Shown one piece after another: positions 1-9,860 of a stretch of DNA of 64,000 nucleotides. Origin of the DNA: Kineosporia sp. NBRC 101731. Lineage in GTDB: Bacteria > Actinomycetota > Actinomycetes > Actinomycetales > Kineosporiaceae. A model generated the notes under the pieces. It saw only the letters and a list, made by a program, of their open reading frames with translations. It was not told the origin of the DNA and did not search any database. Location of the stretch: the NCBI RefSeq assembly GCF_030269305.1, contig NZ_BSTC01000005.1:124001-188000 (forward strand), written 5' to 3'. Both the position numbers and the translations under genes were made by a program. Position 1 is the stretch's first letter. Each line of letters starts with the position of its first letter.

Positions 1-663
1 CTCGCCGGGCTTGACCAGGCCGATCTCGTAGGTCAGCACCACCGCGTGCACCCGGTCGCGTAGTTCCAGCTTCATCAGGATGCGGCCGAAGTGGGTCTTC
101 ACCGTCGCCTCGGCCACGTGGAGGTCCCGGGCGATCTCGGTGTTCGACAGGCCCAGCCCGACCAGCCGCAGCACCTCGCGCTCGCGGTCGGTGAGCACGT
201 CGAGGCGGCCCTGGGGGTCCACGGCGTCGTGGGCGGGGTCGAGGCGGCCGGCGAAGCGGTCGAGCAGCACCCGGGTCACCCGCGGGGCCACCACCGACTC
301 ACCCGCCGCGACCACCCGGATGGCGCTGAGGAGTTCTTCCGGGGGAACGGTTTTGAGCAGGAATCCGCTGGCGCCGGCCTGGAGGGCGGCGAACGCGTCC
401 TCGTCGGTGTCGAACGTGGTCAGCACCAGAACCTTCGGCCCGTCGGGGTCGGCGCAGATCGCGTGGGTGGCCTCGACACCGTCCATCACGGGCATCCGGA
501 TGTCCATGACCACCACATCGGCCGGCACGGACTTCAGTAGCCGCAGGGCCAGGGCGCCGTCGGAAGCCTCACCGACCACGTTGATATCGGGCTGCGCCTC
601 CAGCAGCATCACGAAACCCGCACGGATCAGAGGCTGGTCGTCCACCACTGCCACCTTGATCAT
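1..663 (-). CDS. NarL/FixJ-family response regulator, 3' end cut by window edge
   Basis: Response regulator of a two-component system; it should bind DNA after phosphorylation by the adjacent kinase. Reverse-strand translation begins MIKVAVVDDQ. The receiver domain spans residues 1-120, with phospho-acceptor Asp54 in VVMDIRMP and conserved Lys104 in FLLK. A LuxR-type helix-turn-helix follows near residues 150-210 (LTDREREVL, NTEIARDL, ATVKTH). About 220 residues are visible, so only the last few should be missing. The ATG at 663 shares one base with the kinase stop codon (TGATG), implying translational coupling. It is the last gene of a five-gene minus-strand operon. Its likely target is the palindrome at 5508-5527, by inference. 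Confidence 0.93.
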   Translation of the reverse strand, partial: MIKVAVVDDQPLIRAGFVMLLEAQPDINVVGEASDGALALRLLKSVPADVVVMDIRMPVMDGVEATHAICADPDGPKVLVLTTFDTDEDAFAALQAGASGFLLKTVPPEELLSAIRVVAAGESVVAPRVTRVLLDRFAGRLDPAHDAVDPQGRLDVLTDREREVLRLVGLGLSNTEIARDLHVAEATVKTHFGRILMKLELRDRVHAVVLTYEIGLVKPGE

Positions 664-1871
664 CAGCTCAGTAATCCTCTCACCGGCATCCGCGCCGTGA
701 CCCGCCAGCCCACGCCCGCGTGCGGACCGGCCTCGAAACTACCGCCGTGCGAGGCGATCCGCTCCTGCATGCCGGCCAGACCCGTGCCCGACCGCCCGGT
801 GTCCACCCGTGGTGTACCGACACGTCCGCCGTTGTCGGTCAGCTCGACCACTGCACCGTCGTCGCCGAACGTCACCGACACCCGCACCCGCGTACCCGGG
901 CCGGCGTGCCGCAATACGTTGGTAAGCCCCTCCTGCACGATCCGTACGATCGTGAGCTGCTCTCCCTCGGTCAGTTCGACCATCGGGGACGTCATGGCCA
1001 GGTCGACCTCCAGGCCTGCCTGACGGGCCTGGTCGGTGAGCGGTCCGAGCCGTTCCAGGCTCACCCGGCGCCGGTCGTCGTCCTGCTCCTTCCCGCTGCC
1101 CCGCAGCACGTCGACGATGCGGTGCATGTCGTCGAGGGCCTCGCGGCCGACTGCGGCAATGGTGCGGAGCGAGGCCTCGGCCTTGTCCGGGCTACTGCGC
1201 AGGGCGTACCCGGCCCCGTCGGCCTGCACGATCATCACGGCCAGGCTGTGGGCCACCACATCGTGTAGCTCGCGGGCGATGGCGGCCCGCTCGTCGGCCA
1301 AGGCGATCTCGTTCAGGTGCTCGCGCTCTCGCTCGGCGGTCAAGGCCCGCTCCTGCAGCGAACTCACCAGCAGGCGGCGGGTGCGCAGTACGTAAGGGGT
1401 GAGCCAGACGGCCGTGAACAGACCGAGCACGGCGATCGAGTAGGCGATCTCCGGGCCGTCGGGCCGGACCGTGGTCAACGGCCAGGCCGAACGAACGGTC
1501 AGCGCCGCCAGCCCCAGGAGCCAGAGGAGCCCGGCGAGGTAGGCGTGCCGCAGCCGGGGCGCGTGATAGACCACCGTCACCATGGCCACGGCGACCGCCA
1601 CGTCGTGCGCGAGCGGCATCTCGGGACTGAACAGCACCTCGAGCACCCCGAGCAGACTGACCACCGCGAACACCCCGACCGGCCGGTGGCGCCGCCAGAC
1701 CAGGGCCACGGCCATGGCCACACCGGTCAGGACCCCGGGCAGCCACTCCCGGCTGTCATTGCTCGCGGCGGTGGCCACGATCATGGCAATGGTCAGATCG
1801 ACCACCGTGCCGGGCCAGTGCCCGAGGTCGTCGCGGAACCGGCGGATGCTCTCCCTGACATCGCCAGGCAT
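663..1871 (-). CDS. DesK/NarX-type sensor histidine kinase
   Basis: Membrane histidine kinase partnered with the response regulator just downstream. The 402 residues begin with about five or six hydrophobic segments (residues 22-165) and almost no extracellular loop, so it probably senses within the membrane or through the neighbouring transporter. A HisKA_3 dimerisation helix follows with phospho-acceptor His203 (ARELHDVVAHS). The C-terminal ATPase domain has an N-box (LTNVLRHAG) and glycine motifs (DNGG, GTGLAGM). It starts 4 bp after the permease stop. This kinase-plus-ABC-exporter arrangement recalls modules that detect envelope-active compounds, but the actual signal cannot be read from sequence. 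Confidence 0.93.
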   Translation of the reverse strand: MPGDVRESIRRFRDDLGHWPGTVVDLTIAMIVATAASNDSREWLPGVLTGVAMAVALVWRRHRPVGVFAVVSLLGVLEVLFSPEMPLAHDVAVAVAMVTVVYHAPRLRHAYLAGLLWLLGLAALTVRSAWPLTTVRPDGPEIAYSIAVLGLFTAVWLTPYVLRTRRLLVSSLQERALTAEREREHLNEIALADERAAIARELHDVVAHSLAVMIVQADGAGYALRSSPDKAEASLRTIAAVGREALDDMHRIVDVLRGSGKEQDDDRRRVSLERLGPLTDQARQAGLEVDLAMTSPMVELTEGEQLTIVRIVQEGLTNVLRHAGPGTRVRVSVTFGDDGAVVELTDNGGRVGTPRVDTGRSGTGLAGMQERIASHGGSFEAGPHAGVGWRVTARMPVRGLLS

Positions 1872-1875
1872 GCCC

Positions 1876-4323
1876 TCAGCCTCCCGCGCCCAGAGCCGCG
1901 ATCGGGCTCACCCGGGCTGCCCGGCGCGACGGTAGCAGGCCGGCCAGCGGGGTGACGAGGAGGAGCAGCAGGACCATCGCGACCAGTTGGAGTACCGGCA
2001 GTTCCAGCGGGGCGTTCAGATTCAGGGCCAGCAGCGACAGCCAGGCGTAGGGGATGCCCAGAGCCAGCCCCAGCACGGTACCGAGCATGCCGTACAGGCA
2101 GGACTCGGTGCCGATCAGTCCACGCAGACCCGGCCGGGTCAGGCCCAGAGCCCGCAGCAGGCCGAACTCGCGGATGCGTTCCATGACCGTCAGCGACATC
2201 GTGGTGCCGACCCCGATCAGGGCGATCAGGACGGTCAGCCCGACCAGTCCCAGTGCCGCCGCGAACAGCTTGGCCACGGCTGAGCGGACCGAGTCGCCCT
2301 CCGTCCGCAGCGACGACAGACCGGTGCTCACCTTCGGCCCGAGCAGACTGCGGATCCGGGGCTCGGCTGATGCGGGGGCATCGATCACCACGCCGGTGTT
2401 CCGGGTCGGCGCACCCAGCGCGGTCAGTTCCGACGAGGTGACGACCAGATCCGCCTCCAGCGGCCCGTTCCCGCTCAGGACCGCCTTGACGGTGAGGGAT
2501 TCGCCCTTCCCGAGCCGGATCTGGTCGCCGACCGTGACACCCATCTCGTAGGAGACTCGGTCGGAGATCACGGCCCGACCGGTCAGACTGCCGTCGAGGG
2601 TGCCGTGCGGGGGTTTCACGGCCTGCATCGCGGGCAGCGAGGCCAGGTCGAGATCCGTTGCGGTGTAATCGCCGACCGGGAAGATGCGATAAGGGCTGAG
2701 GACGCTCAGGGAGGATTGCATCCGCAGCTTCTGTATCGTCGCGTCGGGCACCCGCCCGTCGACCACGAAGTCCGCCGGGGAGTCCATCGCCAGGCCGCTG
2801 TCCACCACGGCCTGGGCCGAGGCCGCGGTCACCACCGTGCCCGTGACCAGCGTGACGCCGAGCGCCACCACCACGGTCACTACCGCCGCGCGGCGCGAGG
2901 CGCGGCGCAGACTCTCGATCGCCAGTTCGCCGGTGGTGCCCAGTAGTCTCAGCGCCGGGGCCAGGCACCACAGCAGGGCGTGCACCAGCAGCGGGCCGAG
3001 CGCGATCATCGCCAGGAACACCAGGGTTCCCGAGGCCACGATCTGCAACAGGTTGGCGTCCAGGGAGGTGTACTCCTGCCCGGCCACGGGCAGCGCCGTG
3101 ATCACCTGGTGGACCAGACCTACCGCGCCGGCTGTGAACAGCAGACCGAGAAGCAGCCGCAGCAAACCGATTCCGGAGCGGGCCGGGGTGGTGTCGGAGC
3201 TACGCAGCGCCTGCAGGGGGGAGACGTCCGCCGCTGACAGCGCGGGGGCCACGACGGCGCCCGCGGTGAGCAGGCCCGCGCCCAGCACGGTGACGACAGC
3301 GGCCGTGAGCGGGAACCCCGAAGGAGCGAGCGAACGCCCCCAAGCTCCCGACAGCGCCACCGCCAGCTGGACCGCGCCGAAAGCCGCCGCCACACCGAGA
3401 ACCCCGGCAACCAGACCGGTCAGCGCACCCTCGATGGTCAGTGCCACGCCGATCTGACCCTGCTGCCCGCCGATTGTGCGCAGCAGGGCGAGCTGCTTCA
3501 GGCGCTGCGCGAACACGATCCGGAAGGTCGAGGTGGCCACGAGCATCGCCGCGATCACGGCGATCAGCACGAACACTGAGATCGCCGTGAAGACCTGGTC
3601 GAACTGCCGCACCGCTTCCTTCGCCTCGGCCGTGCGGACCTCGTCACCGGTGCGGATCCTGGCGTCGCCGAGGATCTCGGCGACGGACCGCGTGGTGCCC
3701 GGCGCGGCCGCGAGGTCGATCCGGGAGAAGTCCTGCTCACCTAGCTGCGAGACGATGGTGTCCGGCGCGAAGGCCATTCCGGTGACGTCCGAATCCACCA
3801 GCCCGGTCACGGTCACCCGCAGAATTGTCTTCTCGGTCCCCGACTCGCCGCCGAGGAGAATCAGCTGGATCTGCGCACCCGGCTCGATCGACCAGGCCTT
3901 GGCCGTGGCCTCACCCAAGGCGATCTGGCGTGGACCATCGGGGTATTGGCCCCGCGTCAGTTTCTGCGTCGCCAGCGGGCCCGACCCGGGATCGGCCTCC
4001 ACCTCCAGACGGCGCCCGGCCACCCCGGCAACTTCGAACGAAGCCGACAGCCGGGCGCTTGCGGCGACCACACCGTCCGTCGCTCTGGCCTTCTCGAGCT
4101 GTGCGCGGCTGAAGGTGGCGGGTGTACCGGCCTCGGCGACCAGGGAGGTGCCGGGGGCCGTGGCACTGAACGAGTTGAGGAAGGTCTGAGTGGTCACCTG
4201 ATAGGCGAGCACGGTGGAGAAGACGATGAAAGAGGCCAGTAGGATTGATAACCCGGTCATCAGACCGCGGCCGGGCCGAAGCCGCACGCCTTCCAGCTGG
4301 GTGCTCAGCACGGTGAGGTTCAC
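1876..4323 (-). CDS. FtsX/MacB-like ABC transporter permease
   Basis: Large permease of 815 residues with two FtsX-type halves, typical of actinobacterial ABC exporters that act on lipoproteins, peptides or envelope drugs. An N-terminal membrane segment lies near residues 20-42. A large extracytoplasmic domain, a three-helix bundle (about 245-370), further membrane segments, a second extracytoplasmic domain and a final three-helix bundle (about 690-805) follow. GTG start at 4323 overlaps the ATPase stop by four bases (GTGA), so the two are translationally coupled. The substrate is not deducible. Regulation is probably by the downstream two-component pair in the same operon. Confidence 0.9.
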   Translation of the reverse strand: MNLTVLSTQLEGVRLRPGRGLMTGLSILLASFIVFSTVLAYQVTTQTFLNSFSATAPGTSLVAEAGTPATFSRAQLEKARATDGVVAASARLSASFEVAGVAGRRLEVEADPGSGPLATQKLTRGQYPDGPRQIALGEATAKAWSIEPGAQIQLILLGGESGTEKTILRVTVTGLVDSDVTGMAFAPDTIVSQLGEQDFSRIDLAAAPGTTRSVAEILGDARIRTGDEVRTAEAKEAVRQFDQVFTAISVFVLIAVIAAMLVATSTFRIVFAQRLKQLALLRTIGGQQGQIGVALTIEGALTGLVAGVLGVAAAFGAVQLAVALSGAWGRSLAPSGFPLTAAVVTVLGAGLLTAGAVVAPALSAADVSPLQALRSSDTTPARSGIGLLRLLLGLLFTAGAVGLVHQVITALPVAGQEYTSLDANLLQIVASGTLVFLAMIALGPLLVHALLWCLAPALRLLGTTGELAIESLRRASRRAAVVTVVVALGVTLVTGTVVTAASAQAVVDSGLAMDSPADFVVDGRVPDATIQKLRMQSSLSVLSPYRIFPVGDYTATDLDLASLPAMQAVKPPHGTLDGSLTGRAVISDRVSYEMGVTVGDQIRLGKGESLTVKAVLSGNGPLEADLVVTSSELTALGAPTRNTGVVIDAPASAEPRIRSLLGPKVSTGLSSLRTEGDSVRSAVAKLFAAALGLVGLTVLIALIGVGTTMSLTVMERIREFGLLRALGLTRPGLRGLIGTESCLYGMLGTVLGLALGIPYAWLSLLALNLNAPLELPVLQLVAMVLLLLLVTPLAGLLPSRRAARVSPIAALGAGG

Positions 4324-4988
4324 GCCACGACCTGCCCATCGCTCAGTTCGATCACGCGGTCCGCGTGCTCGGCCGCCCGGGGGTCGTGCGTCACCATCAC
4401 CACGGTCGGCCCGAGATCGGCGGTGATACCCCGCAGCAGGGCGAGAACCTCTTTACTGGAACGTGAATCCAGGTTCCCGGTCGGCTCGTCGGCGAAAACT
4501 ACCTGAGGCTCTGAGATCAGGGCCCGGGCAATGGACACCCGCTGCTGCTGGCCGCCGGACAGTTCCGACGGCAGATGCCGCAACCGCTCCGAAAGTCCCA
4601 GCGAGCCGACCAGGTGGTCGAGCAGGCGGGGATCGGGGGTGCGGCCGGCCAGTCTCAGCGGCAGCGTGATGTTCTTCGCCGCGCTCAGCTGGGGCAGCAG
4701 GTTGAAAGACTGGAACACGAATCCGATGCGGTCGCGCCGCAGACGGGTCAGGGCCCGGTCGGAGAGCCGGGTGATGTCGGTGTCCCCGACCAGCACCCGT
4801 CCGTCCGTGACCGCGTCGAGCCCGGCCAGGCAGTGCATCAGCGTGGACTTGCCCGAGCCGGAAGGCCCCATGATCGCCGTGAACTCACTGGCTCTGAAGG
4901 TCACCGACACCCCGTTCAGGGCCCGGACCGCGGTCTGCCCGTGGCCGTAGGCCTTCACCAGGTCGATGCCTTGGAGGGCGGCGGTCAC
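4320..4988 (-). CDS. ABC transporter ATP-binding protein (MacB/LolD type)
   Basis: ATPase of the exporter, 222 residues, the usual length for a LolD/MacB-type subunit. It carries Walker A GPSGSGKST (residues 41-49), signature LSGGQQQR, Walker B VVFADEPTG with the typical TGNLDS extension, and an H-loop in VMVTHD. GTG start at 4988 overlaps the upstream membrane-protein stop by four bases, and its own stop overlaps the permease start, so three genes form one coupled unit. Each P-loop motif is intact, so the protein is expected to be active. Confidence 0.95.
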   Translation of the reverse strand: MTAALQGIDLVKAYGHGQTAVRALNGVSVTFRASEFTAIMGPSGSGKSTLMHCLAGLDAVTDGRVLVGDTDITRLSDRALTRLRRDRIGFVFQSFNLLPQLSAAKNITLPLRLAGRTPDPRLLDHLVGSLGLSERLRHLPSELSGGQQQRVSIARALISEPQVVFADEPTGNLDSRSSKEVLALLRGITADLGPTVVMVTHDPRAAEHADRVIELSDGQVVA

Positions 4989-5449
4989 CGGGTGGCCGTG
5001 AGGTTGAACGTGGGAATGGTGAGCTTGTGGCTCTTGCAGTGCGAATTGGCGGTGTTGATCAGCTTGTCCCAGTCGTCCTTGCCCCAGGGGTCGGCCGGAT
5101 CGTTGTAGAACGCGAGCTTTTCGGTATCGTTTCCGGCCACCGCGTAGGCCAAGCTCATGTACCCCGAGATCGGGGTCTGGAGGTAGCCGTCGCTGATGGT
5201 GTTCCAGGTCTTGCGCTCCTGGGCGTAACTGGACTCCAGCGCGGTCTTGCCCTTCGGCAGGTGCTGCACGGTGTCGACCAGTTGCTGGGCGGTGCGGCAG
5301 TCGGCCGCGGTGGCCTGACTCGGTCCGCGGTACTTCTGCCAGACCGCGGTACCACCGAAGTAGATGCCGGCCAGTAGGCCGAGGGTCAAGAAACTCAGGA
5401 CGATGTCACGGGGGCGGATTCCGCGGGTGTCGGTGTTCATGGGATCCAT
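4985..5449 (-). CDS. small membrane-anchored protein heading the ABC/two-component operon
   Basis: I do not recognise this family. From the ATG at 5449 (MDPMNTDTRG; the next ATG is at 5440) it has about 154 residues. A short charged N-terminus is followed by one hydrophobic helix (LSFLTLGLLAGIYFGGTAVW) and a soluble domain of about 110 residues, probably outside the cell. That domain contains two cysteines that could pair (ATAADC, NSHCKSH). An upstream in-frame start at 5560 is unlikely because it would read through the palindrome at 5508-5527. Its stop overlaps the ATPase GTG. Position suggests an accessory or sensing subunit of the exporter, which is inference only. Confidence 0.72.
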   Translation of the reverse strand: MDPMNTDTRGIRPRDIVLSFLTLGLLAGIYFGGTAVWQKYRGPSQATAADCRTAQQLVDTVQHLPKGKTALESSYAQERKTWNTISDGYLQTPISGYMSLAYAVAGNDTEKLAFYNDPADPWGKDDWDKLINTANSHCKSHKLTIPTFNLTATR

Positions 5450-5507
5450 CGTGCTGAAGGGGCCGAGGCCGGGTCGTCGGACCTGGATCTGAATCGGGGA
5501 GGACGCA

Positions 5508-5527
5508 TGTACGACCCCAGTCGTACA
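5508..5527. promoter_or_regulatory. perfect palindromic operator between divergent units
   Basis: TGTACGACCCCAGTCGTACA is an inverted repeat with perfect 8-bp arms and a 4-bp spacer. It sits 58 bp upstream of the ABC/two-component operon start and 31 bp upstream of the divergent sugar kinase. The symmetric ~20-bp form fits a dimeric LuxR-type response regulator, so autoregulation by the regulator at 1-663 is the simplest reading. Confidence 0.65.
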
Positions 5528-5558
5528 CGGTGCGGCCGGGCTCCTGCATGATCGCGGC

Positions 5559-6587
5559 ATGGAGATGTTCGATGTGGTGGCCGTCGGTGCACTGAACCTC
5601 GACTACATCGCGCCGGCGCCGCCGCTGTCCGGGGTGGCCTGGGGCGCCGAGACGGCGGTGGACGCCCGTACCGTGCTCGACGTGCTCGACCTGCTCGATC
5701 CCATGACCGTCACTGTCGCGGCGGGTGGGTCGTCGTTCAACGTGGCGTACGCCCTGGCCCATCTCCGCACCGGTCTGTCGATCGGTTACCTGGGGGTGGC
5801 CGGAACCCCGGTGGGACAGGCGGTTTCCGGTCTCGATGAGCTAAGAGCCGTGGGGGTGGACGTGAGTGCGGTCGGGCGGTCCCGCCGGCTGCCGGGCCTG
5901 TGCCTGGCCCTCACCCACGAAGGTGACCGCACGCTGCTCACGCACATCGGTGCGAATGTCGAGACCGCCGCGTACCTCGACGAGCGGTTCGGCGAACTGG
6001 CTGCCTACCTGGCCCGGGCCCGGGTGGTGCACGTGACGTCGTTCCTCGACCGGGTGACGCCCGGGGTGCTGCTGCGCCTGCTGGCCACTGTGAGGCAGTT
6101 GCGGCCGGAGGTGGTGATCGCCCTCGACCCGGGCCACGTGTGGTGCGCCGAACCCACGCCCGACATCCTGGGCATCATCGGGCAGTCCGACCTACTGTTC
6201 GTGAACGAGGCCGAGTTGCGCCTGCTGGCGGGACATCTCGACATTGAGGACGCGACCCTCGCGGCGGGCGTGCGGGGTCACCTTCGCCCGGGGCGGGCGG
6301 TCGTGGTGGTGAAGTCGCCGTCCGGGATCGCCCTGCACGGGGCCGACGGCGTGCGGACAGTGCCGCAAAAGACGGTGGCACCGGGCGAGATCGTCGATTC
6401 GACCGGTGCTGGTGATGTCCTCGCGGCGGGACTGCTGGCCATGCTGGTAGCCGGCAGTCCCCACCCGCGGGACATGGAATCCGGTGCCGCGCTCGGTCTG
6501 ACGCTGGTCAGGCACAAGCTGCGGCACCTCGGTGCTGCGGGCCACGGGGAGTTCGCCGCGCTGGCGCGGCCCTTCGTGACCCGGTGA
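5559..6587 (+). CDS. PfkB-family carbohydrate kinase
   Basis: Ribokinase-fold sugar or nucleoside kinase, 342 residues, in the normal size range. The N-terminal strand FDVVAVGALNLDYIAP, a glycine-rich GGSSFNVAYALAHL segment (about residues 53-66) and the C-terminal signature DSTGAGDVLAAG with catalytic Asp are all present. A short lid-like insert lies at residues 22-45. The phosphoryl acceptor cannot be assigned. It is monocistronic, divergent from the ABC/two-component operon and convergent with dps. No clear Shine-Dalgarno precedes the ATG at 5559. Confidence 0.88.
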   Translation: MEMFDVVAVGALNLDYIAPAPPLSGVAWGAETAVDARTVLDVLDLLDPMTVTVAAGGSSFNVAYALAHLRTGLSIGYLGVAGTPVGQAVSGLDELRAVGVDVSAVGRSRRLPGLCLALTHEGDRTLLTHIGANVETAAYLDERFGELAAYLARARVVHVTSFLDRVTPGVLLRLLATVRQLRPEVVIALDPGHVWCAEPTPDILGIIGQSDLLFVNEAELRLLAGHLDIEDATLAAGVRGHLRPGRAVVVVKSPSGIALHGADGVRTVPQKTVAPGEIVDSTGAGDVLAAGLLAMLVAGSPHPRDMESGAALGLTLVRHKLRHLGAAGHGEFAALARPFVTR

Positions 6588-6603
6588 GAACCCTGGGGGA
6601 CCG

Positions 6604-6621
6604 ACCCGCCGGAAGGCGGGT
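6604..6621. terminator. short GC hairpin between convergent genes
   Basis: ACCCGCC-ggaa-GGCGGGT forms a 7-bp stem with a tetraloop 17 bp past the kinase stop, followed by a mixed CTTCAAGAAG stretch. It could terminate the kinase and the convergent dps gene. There is no U-tract, so this is only a candidate. Confidence 0.4.
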
Positions 6622-6647
6622 GGACGTCTTCAAGAAGGCTTGTGGGA

Positions 6648-7145
6648 TCAGCCCTTACGCGGCGTGCGGTTCTCCGAGGAGATCATCCAGGCCTGCTTCT
6701 CCAGGTCGTGGATGATGCTGTGCAGGAGGTCGGCGGTGGTCGGGTCCTCGCGGTCGACGTCGTCGTGCACGGCGCGCGCGGTGGCGGCGACCTCGCGCAG
6801 CATCACGGTGATCTTGTCGACGGCCTCGGCGGTGTCGACCTCGTCGGAGCCGAAGTCGGTGAGGCTGGTCTGGGCGCTGACGGCCTTGGGGCCGGCGTCG
6901 GGGATCACGTCGAGGGCGCGCATACGCTCGGCGATCGTGTCGCTGTGCTCACGGCCCAGGTCGACGATCTCGTCGAGCTGCAGGTGCAGGTCGCGGAAGT
7001 TCTTACCGACGATGTTCCAGTGGGCCTGCTTGCCGTAGAGGTGCAGGGCCACCAGGTCGACCAGGACGCGCTGCAGGTTCGCGCCGAGGATCGCGGAGGC
7101 GTGGAAGCCGTTCAGGCCGGTGTTCTGCGACGCGAGGGTCGTCAT
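6648..7145 (-). CDS. dps: Dps-family ferritin-like DNA-protection protein
   Basis: Mini-ferritin that oxidises and stores iron and can shield DNA. It has 165 residues from the ATG at 7145, chosen because AAGGAG lies six to eight bases upstream; the in-frame ATG 27 bases earlier lacks this site. The inter-subunit ferroxidase ligands are all present with the spacing of Listeria Dps: His42 (AHWN), His54, Asp69 and Glu73. The C-terminal tail is short, with a few basic residues (ENRTPRKG), so DNA binding is uncertain. The promoter region has an inverted repeat over the -35 and an IdeR/DtxR-type iron box upstream of it. Confidence 0.95.
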   Translation of the reverse strand: MTTLASQNTGLNGFHASAILGANLQRVLVDLVALHLYGKQAHWNIVGKNFRDLHLQLDEIVDLGREHSDTIAERMRALDVIPDAGPKAVSAQTSLTDFGSDEVDTAEAVDKITVMLREVAATARAVHDDVDREDPTTADLLHSIIHDLEKQAWMISSENRTPRKG

Positions 7146-7187
7146 GGTGAAGCTCCTTGTCTCGGGGTGCAATGACCACCCTGAACC

Positions 7188-7212
7188 CTTCTTTTGATTC
7201 TGTCAAAAGAAG
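7188..7212. promoter_or_regulatory. inverted repeat overlapping the dps -35 region
   Basis: CTTCTTTTGA-ttctg-TCAAAAGAAG is a perfect 10-bp inverted repeat with a 5-base spacer, 43-67 bp upstream of the dps ATG. On the dps strand it contains a consensus TTGACA (7206-7201). It probably binds a dimeric regulator that is distinct from the adjoining iron box. Confidence 0.65.
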
Positions 7213-7230
7213 TAGGTGAGCCTAACCTAT
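7212..7230. promoter_or_regulatory. IdeR/DtxR-type iron box upstream of dps
   Basis: GTAGGTGAGCCTAACCTAT matches 16 of 19 positions of the IdeR/DtxR consensus TTAGGTTAGSCTAACCTAA. It lies upstream of the putative -35 rather than over the -10. That placement is known for IdeR activation of bacterioferritin in mycobacteria and suggests iron-dependent activation of dps. Confidence 0.75.
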
Positions 7231-7653
7231 GCTCATCGTCGCAGGTCAGAGCCATTTTGCGGGCCCTTGGGACTTAGGCTCGGCTAACAGTTCCTGGTCA
7301 GGACGGGTCTTCGTCCTCTGGTGCGAGGTGCTCGATCGAGGGCGGCTCCTCCATCTGTGGGTCCCACCCGGGGAGCCCGTGCCGCTGCGCCGCGCGATGG
7401 ACGGCGGGCAGCACCTCGTCCGGCCGGCCGAACGGGAGGGTCGGTACGAGTACTTCGAGATGTCGGGGGAGCCCTCTTCCGGCTCGGTGACGTCGGCTCT
7501 GATCAGGCCTGATGACAGTGCGTCGTCCGGGTGGCGAGTAGGTGTCAAGTGCACTGGCGGAAAGGGGCTTTCCATGGTCAAGTTCTGGTCCGGTGCAGTG
7601 CCGCACCTGCGTCGTGATCTGGCCTTGCGAAAGCCGCAGAAAAGAGACTTCCG
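7231..7653. other. intergenic region between dps and glgX, no gene recognised
   Basis: About 420 bases with several short open frames on both strands but no convincing start, codon bias or protein family. It must hold the glgX promoter. AAAGAG at 7641-7646 is a plausible ribosome-binding site for the TTG at 7654. Confidence 0.5.
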
Positions 7654-9789
<2,136 letters not shown>

Positions 9790-9799
9790 ACAACCCGAT

Positions 9800-9860
9800 C
9801 GTGATCAGGCGAAGTGTCCCCGAGAGTTCTAGAACTCCGGGGACACTTCGCCTGATCACG
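9800..9860. repeat. long intergenic palindrome, family copy 1 (bidirectional terminator?)
   Basis: Arms of about 30 bp (9800-9830 and 9831-9860) are complementary with one extra base on the left. The outer 22 bases (CGTGATCAGGCGAAGTGTCC...) recur in related form at 19244 and 30465. The centre is GAGTTCTAGAACTC. It sits between convergent glgX and the 9856 gene and overlaps the latter's stop, so bidirectional termination is plausible. Confidence 0.8.
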
